Assembly: GCA_964473995.1 (NCBI GenBank)
Contig: CAYYRB010000010.1
Coordinates: 1 to 54,507, forward strand
DNA from: JAKRSD01 sp964473995
Lineage (GTDB): Bacteria; Bacteroidota; Bacteroidia; CAIKAF01
Length of the DNA stretch: 54,507 nt
Direction: 5' to 3'
Part shown: positions 25,264 through 32,148 of the stretch, piece after piece
How the letters are laid out: each line of letters begins with the position of its first letter
Position numbering within the stretch: the first letter of the stretch is position 1
Notes under the pieces: generated by a model
What the model saw: only the letters and a program-made list of their open reading frames with translations
Databases searched by the model: none
What the model was told of the DNA's origin: nothing
Made by a program: the position numbers and the translations under genes

Positions 25264-26373
25264 ATGTCTCAACCGATTACCCAGGATGCGTTTATCGGCG
25301 CGTTAAAAACCGTTGTGGATCCGGTGGCTAAAGAAGATCTTATTTCATCGGGCAAAGTGCGCTTTTTCGAAATACTGGATCGGACCGTCAATTTGGAAAT
25401 TGAAGTACTCAGCCCGGCACTTCATGTGAAAAAGAAGGTGGAAAACGGGGTTCGGGAAGCCTTGTCGGCAGCTTTTGGAGATGATGTTGTCGTAAATATT
25501 ACATTGACTGTCAACGTAACCACACGCAGGCCTGCGGGAACTGCCATTCTTCCCGGTGTGAAGAACATTATTGCCGTGGCTTCAGGCAAAGGCGGCGTAG
25601 GCAAGAGCACCATCTCGGCTAATTTGGCCGTGGCTCTGGCTAAAACAGGTGCAAAAGTCGGATTGATCGATGCCGATATTTACGGTCCCTCGGTACCTAT
25701 ATTATTCAATGTGGAAAACCGCAGACCTGATTTGCGGAAAATTGATGATAAAAATCTCATCATTCCCGTAGAAAGTTACGGAGTGAAACTTCTCTCCATC
25801 GGTTTTTTTGCCGATGTGGCCCAGGCTGTGGTATGGAGGGGTCCCATGGCTTCAAAGGCGCTTAAACAAATGTTTGTGGATGCCTATTGGGGCGAATTGG
25901 ATTATCTGCTGATTGATCTGCCTCCGGGAACTGGAGATATTCACCTCACGTTGGTGCAATCGGTTCCCGTTACGGGGGCTCTGGTGGTTTCCACTCCTCA
26001 AAAGGTGGCTCTTGCCGACGCACGCAAAGGGGTTTCCATGTTTGCCTTGCCTGCCGTAAATGTGCCTGTGCTCGGTCTGGTAGAAAACATGGCTTACTTT
26101 ACGCCGGCTGAATTGCCTGATCACAAGTATTATATTTTTGGTCGTGACGGAGTGAAAAAACTGAGTGAAAATCTGGATGTTCCCTTTTTGGGCGAAATAC
26201 CACTCGTTCAAAGTATCCGTGAAGGCGCAGATGAGGGAATTCCGGTGGTGTGTGATGCCGAAAATCCGGCTTCCCGGGCGTTTATGGAATTAGCTGACCA
26301 GGTCATACGCCGGGTGAATGAACGTAACTTGGAAGTTCCTCCCACTCAGGTATCTGAAGTAACCCGGTTTTAA
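25264..26373 (+). CDS. mrp: Mrp/ApbC/NBP35-type iron-sulfur carrier ATPase
   Basis: The 369-aa protein starts at the ATG at 25264. The N-terminal MIP18/DUF59 domain (about 1-85) is followed by the P-loop ATPase with the deviant Walker A ASGKGGVGKST (near 112), IDADIYGPSVP, LLIDLPPGTGDIHLT and GLVENMAYF. The CxxC that binds the cluster in many Mrp proteins is not evident after VENMAYF; the segment reads TPAELPDHKYYIFG, so the cluster ligands may differ. It is thought to insert or carry 4Fe-4S clusters. A NifU-like gene follows after 13 bp, which fits the same pathway. Confidence 0.9.
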   Translation: MSQPITQDAFIGALKTVVDPVAKEDLISSGKVRFFEILDRTVNLEIEVLSPALHVKKKVENGVREALSAAFGDDVVVNITLTVNVTTRRPAGTAILPGVKNIIAVASGKGGVGKSTISANLAVALAKTGAKVGLIDADIYGPSVPILFNVENRRPDLRKIDDKNLIIPVESYGVKLLSIGFFADVAQAVVWRGPMASKALKQMFVDAYWGELDYLLIDLPPGTGDIHLTLVQSVPVTGALVVSTPQKVALADARKGVSMFALPAVNVPVLGLVENMAYFTPAELPDHKYYIFGRDGVKKLSENLDVPFLGEIPLVQSIREGADEGIPVVCDAENPASRAFMELADQVIRRVNERNLEVPPTQVSEVTRF

Positions 26374-26386
26374 TACATTTGTGTAA

Positions 26387-26635
26387 ATGCAAGAAATATC
26401 CTCATCGGTTAAAGCGGCAGTGGAAAAGGCTCTGGAAGATATCCGTCCTTTTTTGAACAATGACGGGGGCGATATCACCCTGGTTGATATTACTCCGGAT
26501 TGGGTGGTCCGTGTACGCCTTCATGGTTCGTGCAGAGATTGCAGCATGAAACTGATGACGATGCGCGCCGGTATCCTTGAGGCGGTGCGCAAAACCATAC
26601 CCGAGATAAAAGATGTGCAGGAGTTTCAGTCATAA
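26387..26635 (+). CDS. NifU-like iron-sulfur scaffold (Nfu domain)
   Basis: The 82-aa single-domain protein contains the NifU C-terminal module, including VEKALEDIRPFLNNDGGDI and LHGSCRDCSM with Cys49 and Cys52 as the CxxC that holds a 4Fe-4S cluster between two subunits. It lies 13 bp downstream of mrp and probably shares its mRNA, so the two likely work in cluster delivery. The stop at 26635 overlaps the 3' end of the minus-strand gene that begins at 27245 by 10 bp. Confidence 0.92.
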   Translation: MQEISSSVKAAVEKALEDIRPFLNNDGGDITLVDITPDWVVRVRLHGSCRDCSMKLMTMRAGILEAVRKTIPEIKDVQEFQS

Positions 26636-27245
26636 AATCCGTAGCTCAGGTCAATAAAAACCAGAAAAAAATTTTTCCCGTCGCTCCTGAGCACTACGCG
26701 CATCAAAGAGTCATTTTCCCTGAAGCGGTAGGCATAAATGGATTCTTCCCCTTTGATGATGTTTTCCCGGTCAAAAATCACGGACTCCTCATAGGCAGAA
26801 TCCGCTTCGCCCGGATAGCATGCATCCAAAAACAGGGTGATGAAATCAAAAGTCTCCCTTGCTGCTTCAAAATCGGTTTGATAATAAAAATAATACTCGG
26901 CCGAAGCGCTTTTCAGGGTATCTCTCTCATACAGGTGAATGACCCTTCCCGGAGCCGGTGAGGACGGCAATGAAAGGGTGGATGAGTACATCCGGTATTG
27001 TTTCGCGCCGTCGGGGAAAATGCCCAGNNNNNNNNNNNNNNNNNNNNNNNNNNNNNNNNNNNNNNNNNNNNNNNNNNNNNNNNNNNNNNNNNNNNNNNNN
27101 NNNNNNNNNNNNNNNNNNNNNNNNNNNGGGCCAAATCCAGGCTGTTGAGGTAAGCATCCATTTTCTCACGCGGATCGGTTTGTGCGGAAACCGGATGAAA
27201 TGCGACACTACTCAAAAATGTAAGAACGAAGATGATTTTCTTCAT
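26626..27245 (-). CDS. secreted hypothetical protein, interrupted by a scaffold gap
   Basis: The N-terminus (ATG at 27245) is a clear signal peptide, MKKIIFVLTFLSSVAFHPVSAQ, followed by TDPREKMDAYLNSLDLA and then the gap at 27028-27127. On the other side the frame 26626-27027 reads LGIFPDGAKQYRMYSS... and ends at a stop at 26626. The two pieces are in different frames if the gap is taken as 100 bases, which only shows that the gap length is not real. No family is recognised. The C-terminal half is rich in Phe/Tyr and ends FVFIDLSYGFYD, which may be a beta-sheet domain. Confidence 0.7.
27028..27127. other. scaffold gap (100 N) of unknown true length
   Basis: The gap cuts a secreted-protein gene. 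The two sides share no duplicated sequence, so bases are truly missing. Confidence 0.95.
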
Positions 27246-27298
27246 GGAAGAAATTGGGTAATAAGTTCCCGTCCGGCAAAGATGAAATGCAATCAACA

Positions 27299-29074
27299 TT
27301 ACTTGCGAACGGCAAGTTTCTGGGTCTTGGTACCCAAATCGGTTTGAAGTACCAGCTGATACATGCCAGCGGGAAGGTCACTCACATCGGTGTAGTAGCG
27401 GTTGTCCAATCCGGCCCGTATTTTCCCACGGAAAATATCACGGATAACGCGTCCGTGCATATCCGTCAAAAACAAGCGGGCGTCCAGATCGGTCAATGTA
27501 TGAACGGGGATGCAGGTAATTCCCGCGGAGGGATTGGGGAATGCCGGTTTTTGAAATACCTCTTCACCGAATGAAAGCCCTGCATTGGAATTAGAAAGTA
27601 TCCGGAACATCCACCGCCCGGTTGGCGCGGTGATGGGCCGAACCTGAGATTTACCCGAAACGGAAACCGCCGAAATGTAATACCAAATTTTGGTTCCGGC
27701 CGGTTGGGCGGGAATGGGTGCAGACCAGGTATGGTTTACCGGATCGGTCAGGTTCATCGATACCGTTTGAAAGGGCTGCAGGGTGTCGGTGGTGTAAAAA
27801 AGATTGGCAGACTGGATTCCCGAACGGTGGTTGATGTAGCCATTCACCGTGTATTGTCCGGTGGTTTGGTAGGTGTCTGACAGGCGTTGATGCGAAATCA
27901 GTAACGGATCTTCCACTCCTCCCGAGTGGGTAATGCAGTGGATGGCTCCGCTTTGCGAAATAATATTGGAGCCTTGGTTATCGCAATCAATCGGCACGAT
28001 GGTATAACCGGGCAACGCCTCTTTGTATATGCGTACGGCAATTGTGTCAAATTCTTCGCGGTAGGAGGGGAAAATGAGCGTTTTATTTACAAAAACACTG
28101 TTGGTATAAGTGCGGTAGGCACCTCCGTTACTGGGCCATAAGCCTCCTGTGGAAGGTGGCACTGGAATCCGTATTACGCGGTAGGGAGTTCCGAACACGC
28201 TGGTGTAATTATCCAATACATAAAGCAGGTTGGCCTCAATCTGCGGACCGTCGGAAATACCCTCCGGGTATTCGCTCACCAGCAGGGTTTCTTCGTCCAG
28301 CAGTTTCATGTGCATATCAATATGATGAATACCGTCGTAGGGAAGAATCGGCATTTTGATAAAACGGGAAATGCCCATAAAATCGTCCATAATTTGATTA
28401 ACCTGAGCCTCCGTTTTGGCCGTAACGTTGTATGGATTTCCGGGTTGGTTTTCTTCAAGAATCAATTCCGAAGCAAAGGCTGTTCCAAATCCGTCGCTCA
28501 TGAAATTACCTCCCGTGTTCACCAGGTCTGAAGGTGCGGAGTAGGTTTGATAAAACGGCACACCCATCGCGGCGGCATCGTACTCTGGAATGGCATCGTC
28601 CAATGGTCTGGGTCTGTTGTAAATCCAATCAACCAACAGCATGGAATCCACATCATTTTTGTATACGGTATTGCCACCGTAGTCTCTCATCCAGATGGAG
28701 TTAGAGCCTATCTCAATATATTTTACATTGGTAAGTGGTATTCCGGCTCCCGTCAGGTAATTTTTTACTTGAGTGGAATCATCACAATGAATGTAAACCG
28801 TGGTTTCCGTGCGGGCTGCCCGTACTATTTCCGCTAAGATTCCCGGAAAGCTGCGCCAGGTGATGAATAAGGCCCTTGTTTCTTCCCACTCTGCCATGGT
28901 TCGCAAATTGCCGCCGGGCGGACTGGTAATTCCTGCACGTACACCACCCGTTACTTCTTGTATGTAGGCAGGCATGGCTTCCTGCTCTCCAGGAGCAAAA
29001 CCTACAGGCAGATTTTGGGAAAATGTCTGCTGCATACAGCAGAAACCGATTAATACACAAATGAATTTTTTCAT
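27299..29074 (-). CDS. secreted Porphyromonas-type peptidylarginine/agmatine deiminase with T9SS domain
   Basis: The 591-aa protein starts at the ATG at 29074 with a signal peptide (cut near TFSQ, residue 20). The deiminase domain (about 60-400) keeps the guanidine-hydrolysing residues: Asp131 in WMRDYGG, His251 and Asp253 in IHHIDMHMK, Asn325 in YTNSVFVN, and nucleophile Cys380 in SGAIHCITH. An Ig-like segment (about 405-500) follows, then a C-terminal T9SS type A sorting domain (from about 510: AFPNPSAG, LFLTDMHGRV, LPAGMYQLVL, TQKLAVRK). The layout is that of PPAD of Porphyromonas gingivalis. It should therefore be exported and hydrolyse arginine or agmatine side chains to citrulline-like products. 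Substrate specificity is unknown. Confidence 0.88.
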   Translation of the reverse strand: MKKFICVLIGFCCMQQTFSQNLPVGFAPGEQEAMPAYIQEVTGGVRAGITSPPGGNLRTMAEWEETRALFITWRSFPGILAEIVRAARTETTVYIHCDDSTQVKNYLTGAGIPLTNVKYIEIGSNSIWMRDYGGNTVYKNDVDSMLLVDWIYNRPRPLDDAIPEYDAAAMGVPFYQTYSAPSDLVNTGGNFMSDGFGTAFASELILEENQPGNPYNVTAKTEAQVNQIMDDFMGISRFIKMPILPYDGIHHIDMHMKLLDEETLLVSEYPEGISDGPQIEANLLYVLDNYTSVFGTPYRVIRIPVPPSTGGLWPSNGGAYRTYTNSVFVNKTLIFPSYREEFDTIAVRIYKEALPGYTIVPIDCDNQGSNIISQSGAIHCITHSGGVEDPLLISHQRLSDTYQTTGQYTVNGYINHRSGIQSANLFYTTDTLQPFQTVSMNLTDPVNHTWSAPIPAQPAGTKIWYYISAVSVSGKSQVRPITAPTGRWMFRILSNSNAGLSFGEEVFQKPAFPNPSAGITCIPVHTLTDLDARLFLTDMHGRVIRDIFRGKIRAGLDNRYYTDVSDLPAGMYQLVLQTDLGTKTQKLAVRK

Positions 29075-29110
29075 AAAAGATGTCTGATAAATGCAGTGCA
29101 AGGTACTTTT

Positions 29111-29144
29111 TTTGACAAAACTTTCCCATTCCGTCTTACATTTG
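29111..29144 (+). promoter_or_regulatory. promoter of the VanZ-like gene (TTTG-N22-TACATTTG)
   Basis: TTTG at 29111-29114 and TACATTTG at 29137-29144 lie upstream of the ATG at 29150. The 22-bp spacer is slightly long for this type of promoter. The leader would be very short. Confidence 0.5.
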
Positions 29145-29149
29145 GAATT

Positions 29150-29551
29150 ATGTTTATTCAACGTACTTTTTGGGCCTGGCTTTGGGCATTATGCATCCTG
29201 TTTCTTTGTTTGCTTCCCGGTGAGGAAGTCCCTGACAGGTATCTGTTCAATGTAGACAAGATTTTTCACTTGCTTTCCTTTACTCTTCTGGTTTTTTTGA
29301 TGATTCCTTCCTTTATCAGGCAATATACTTTCCGATGGCTTCGTTTTCATGCCGTGAAGTTTTCATTCGGCTTTTCTGTTTTTTTCGGAGGAGCAATTGA
29401 ACTTTTGCAGCATGTAGGTGTATCAAACCGAAATGCCGAATGGATAGATTGGCTGATGGATGTGGCAGGGAGCCTGCTGGGAGTAGCCGTCTTTTATTTG
29501 GTATATGGATTTGGTCACACAAAAAATGAGCGATATGAAAAGTACAGATGA
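29150..29551 (+). CDS. VanZ family membrane protein
   Basis: This 133-aa protein starts at the ATG at 29150 and has four hydrophobic segments (about residues 5-22, 38-54, 70-88 and 108-124). It shows the VanZ pattern: VDKIFHLLSF near residue 36 and later IELLQHVGVSNRNAEWIDWLMDVAGSLLG, with conserved Asp, Arg and Glu residues. VanZ relatives are linked to teicoplanin resistance in one case; most have unknown roles. The gene overlaps the next one (a TonB-like protein) and forms an operon with it, a pairing I recall from other Flavobacteria. Confidence 0.88.
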   Translation: MFIQRTFWAWLWALCILFLCLLPGEEVPDRYLFNVDKIFHLLSFTLLVFLMIPSFIRQYTFRWLRFHAVKFSFGFSVFFGGAIELLQHVGVSNRNAEWIDWLMDVAGSLLGVAVFYLVYGFGHTKNERYEKYR

Positions 29552-30251
29552 AACAAAAGGAGCCACCCGTTTCCGGGGTATGTTCGGGTTGTCCGTAGCC
29601 CTCTCGGTTTCTCTCCTCGCTTTTGAATGGAGGCAAGCCGCATCTTTATCCGGATATATTCCCGGCAAGCCGTCGGACGCCCTTTTTAAGGAAATTCCCG
29701 CCATAGATTTAAGCCGGTTGGAAAAGCCCGTAGTTCAACCCAAGGTGATGACTCAAGCTAAGGTAACCGAAGATTTTCGCATCGTGGTGCAAAAAGAACG
29801 TGAGGGATTGGAATCCGAACGAAATGAAGATGGAGACACCGGTTCAGTAGAAATTCCTTTTATTGATACAGGTGGAGAAGATGCGGAGAAACTTCCCGAA
29901 AATTTGCGCTATGCGGAATTCATGCCCGTGTTTGGCAGCTGCGGAAACACCGCTGATGAAAATGTGCGTGCGGCTTGTTCCGAACGGAATCTTTCTGAAT
30001 ATCTGAGAAAAAACCTTAGATTTCCGGAAGTTGCCCGAAAAGCGGGATATGAGGGTACCGTATTTGTTAAATTCATCATTGATGAACAGGGAAATGTTAC
30101 CGATGTTGAAATACTTCGGGGGGTGCAGAGGGAATTAGATCAGGAGGCGTTGCGCGTGGTGAATGCCATGCCCAGATGGCTTCCCGGTAAGCAGGGAGCC
30201 AAACCGGTCCGCATTATTTATCAATTGGGAATCGCTTTTGCAATAAAGTAG
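29526..30251 (+). CDS. TonB-family energy transducer (C-terminal domain protein)
   Basis: The protein (241 aa from the ATG at 29526; 29535 is a second possible start) has one membrane helix near its N-terminus (about residues 20-37), an extended charged linker, and a TonB C-terminal domain. The domain includes LRFPEVARKAGYEGTVFVKF, VTDVEILRGV and RWLPGKQGAKPVRIIYQ. Such proteins pass energy from ExbB/ExbD to TonB-dependent receptors. Just before the domain it has a short Cys-containing repeat (FGSCGNTADENVRAACSE) also present in the next gene. It overlaps the VanZ-like gene. Confidence 0.85.
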   Translation: MSDMKSTDETKGATRFRGMFGLSVALSVSLLAFEWRQAASLSGYIPGKPSDALFKEIPAIDLSRLEKPVVQPKVMTQAKVTEDFRIVVQKEREGLESERNEDGDTGSVEIPFIDTGGEDAEKLPENLRYAEFMPVFGSCGNTADENVRAACSERNLSEYLRKNLRFPEVARKAGYEGTVFVKFIIDEQGNVTDVEILRGVQRELDQEALRVVNAMPRWLPGKQGAKPVRIIYQLGIAFAIK

Positions 30252-30298
30252 TTGTTTTATTTCTGAATTCAAGTAATTTTACACCCGATAATACGCAT

Positions 30299-31021
30299 AT
30301 GGAATCAAGAAAAAATCCGGCCGTTGACATCGACAAAAAAAGAGGTTTCTTTTTTGCCGTAGGCCTAACCGTTGCCTTTTCATTCATGTTGGTTGCCTTT
30401 GAATGGAAATCTTTCAAGGAGGTTGTTTTAGATCAGTTTGTTACCGTGGAAATGGATAATTCCGTTGAGGAAATTGCTCCCATCATCATTCCGCAAAATA
30501 CACCTCCGCCGCCTCCGGCAGCTCCGCCTCCTCCCGTAATCGAGGAACTGGAACTCGTCGAAGACGATGTGGAAGTAGAGGATGTTACTGTGGACGTTCA
30601 GGCTCCTGATGAAATTTCCGCACCCGTGGTTACCAATACTCAGGTGGAAGAAAATGTAAATGATAATGAAGTATTCATCGCCGTGGAAGATATGCCCCGC
30701 TACAAAGGATGCGAAGGAATCAAAGACAACGATGCCGCCTTCGAATGTTTTCAAAAGGAAGTGGGCAAGTTTCTTGGTAAAAACATCAACTACCCGCAAA
30801 AGGCCAAAGAAGCCAACGTGGAAGGTGTGGTTTATGTAAACTTTGTGGTGGATCAGACCGGTAAGGTAGCTGATGTGAAACTGCTTCGCGGCATCGGGTT
30901 CGGTTGTGATGAAGAAGCTACCCGCGTGGTAAAATTGCTTCCCCAGTTTACCCCAGGTAAACAACGCGGAAGAGCCGTGAAGGTTTCTTTCAACCTGCCC
31001 ATTAGCTTTAAACTTAGATAA
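30299..31021 (+). CDS. TonB-family energy transducer with proline-rich linker
   Basis: The 240-aa protein has a membrane helix (about residues 17-36), the classic Pro-rich stretch (NTPPPPPAAPPPPV, about 63-77), an acidic valine-rich stretch (EDDVEVEDVTVDV) and a TonB C-terminal domain (YPQKAKEANVEGVVYVNFVV, VKLLRGIGFGCDEEATRVV, FTPGKQRGRAVKVSFNLP). The Cys pair in YKGCEGIKDNDAAFECFQ is shared with the previous gene, so the two are paralogues. It follows the first TonB-like gene after 47 bp and ends in a terminator. Confidence 0.92.
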   Translation: MESRKNPAVDIDKKRGFFFAVGLTVAFSFMLVAFEWKSFKEVVLDQFVTVEMDNSVEEIAPIIIPQNTPPPPPAAPPPPVIEELELVEDDVEVEDVTVDVQAPDEISAPVVTNTQVEENVNDNEVFIAVEDMPRYKGCEGIKDNDAAFECFQKEVGKFLGKNINYPQKAKEANVEGVVYVNFVVDQTGKVADVKLLRGIGFGCDEEATRVVKLLPQFTPGKQRGRAVKVSFNLPISFKLR

Positions 31022-31041
31022 TTCATTTTTTTTAACTTGTA

Positions 31042-31070
31042 AAAGCCAACTCCGAGGGGTTGGCTTTTTT
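31042..31070 (+). terminator. intrinsic terminator after the TonB genes
   Basis: The arms AAAGCCAACTC and GGGTTGGCTTT enclose a small loop and are followed by a T-run. The hairpin lies 21 bp after the TonB stop and 17 bp before metH part 1. Confidence 0.85.
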
Positions 31071-31086
31071 TGTATAACAATTTCAT

Positions 31087-32109
31087 ATGTCCACGGAAAA
31101 ATCTGCATTACTCAGAAAGTTGCCCGCCAAGCGTATTTTGATTTTGGATGGGGCAATGGGAACCATGATTCAGCGACACAATTTGCAGGAGGCCGATTTC
31201 AGGGGAACGCGCTTTGCTGATTTTTTGCATCCCCTCAAGGGTAATAACGATTTGCTTTCCATCACCCGGCCCGATATCATTCAGCAGATTCATGAGCAAT
31301 ACCTGGAGGCGGGAGCCGATATCGTGGAAACCAATACGTTCAGCTCCACAAGCATTTCCATGGCTGATTACCACATGGAGGATCTCGTGTATGAATTGAA
31401 TTATTCTTCTGCCAAGCTGGCGCGCGTTGCAGCAGACAAATATTCGGCACTTACCCCGGATAAACCGCGATTTGTGGCGGGTGCGCTCGGTCCTACTAAT
31501 AAAACGGCCTCTCTTTCTCCTGATGTGAATGATCCCGGCTACAGGGCTATTTCGTTTGATGAACTGGTGAAGGCATACGGTGAGCAGGCCAAGGCTTTGG
31601 CCGAGGGCGGGGTGGATATTTTTTTGGTGGAAACCGTTTTTGATACGCTGAATTGTAAAGCGGCGCTTTTCGCCATCAGCGAATACCTGGAAGAATCGGG
31701 ACGTGATATTCCGGTGATGATTTCCGGGACCATTACCGATGCCAGCGGACGTACCCTTTCCGGGCAAACCGTGGAGGCATTTTACATTTCCGTGGCCCAT
31801 GCCAACCCGCTCAGCATCGGAATCAATTGTGCCTTGGGAGCCAAAGAAATGAAACCCTATCTGTATGCGCTGGATCGGCTGGCCGATTGTTATATCAGCG
31901 TGTATCCCAACGCGGGTTTGCCCAACGAGTTTGGCCAATACGATGAAAGTCCCGAAGCTATGGCGGCTCAATTGGAAGAGTTTTTGCGGGAAGGTTGGGT
32001 AAGTTTTGTGGGAGGGTGCTGCGGTACCACGCCCGATCACATCCGGGCCATTGCCAAAACGGCATCGCGCTTCACCCCCAGAAAACAGGTTGAATCGGTA
32101 AACCAATAA
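31087..32109 (+). CDS. metH: methionine synthase, separate homocysteine-binding domain
   Basis: The 340-aa protein corresponds to the N-terminal zinc homocysteine S-methyltransferase domain of MetH. It starts with ILILDGAMGTMIQRHNL and has ADIVETNTFSST, GALGPTNKTAS, GINCALG and the zinc pair in VGGCCGTTPDHI; Cys in INCALG and the CC pair bind zinc. The rest of MetH is a second gene 39 bp downstream. The break falls at the natural domain border (340 + 895 residues against about 1230 for E. coli MetH). Split MetH is known from Flavobacteriia. It makes methionine from homocysteine together with the second subunit. Confidence 0.93.
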   Translation: MSTEKSALLRKLPAKRILILDGAMGTMIQRHNLQEADFRGTRFADFLHPLKGNNDLLSITRPDIIQQIHEQYLEAGADIVETNTFSSTSISMADYHMEDLVYELNYSSAKLARVAADKYSALTPDKPRFVAGALGPTNKTASLSPDVNDPGYRAISFDELVKAYGEQAKALAEGGVDIFLVETVFDTLNCKAALFAISEYLEESGRDIPVMISGTITDASGRTLSGQTVEAFYISVAHANPLSIGINCALGAKEMKPYLYALDRLADCYISVYPNAGLPNEFGQYDESPEAMAAQLEEFLREGWVSFVGGCCGTTPDHIRAIAKTASRFTPRKQVESVNQ

Positions 32110-32132
32110 AATCTCCTCATTTCGGGCTTTAT

Positions 32133-32140
32133 TACTTTTG
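32133..32140 (+). promoter_or_regulatory. -7 box between the two metH genes (TACTTTTG)
   Basis: This exact TAnnTTTG match ends 8 bp before the ATG at 32149 and lies between the two metH genes. The second gene may also be transcribed by itself. Confidence 0.4.
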
Positions 32141-32148
32141 TGAACTTT

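Noticed and set aside
31021..31086. Riboswitch upstream of metH
   Set aside because: The 66-bp stretch before the first metH gene contains only the TonB terminator; no cobalamin or SAM riboswitch core fits.
30428..31108. 226-codon minus-strand frame opposite the second TonB gene
   Set aside because: It is a shadow of the TonB gene and spans the terminator; it is rich in Arg, Phe and His as antisense frames of acidic linkers are.
31108..32106. 332-codon open frame opposite the first metH gene
   Set aside because: It is the shadow of a strongly recognisable coding gene on the plus strand; its composition is basic and Gly/His/Ile-rich without any motif.
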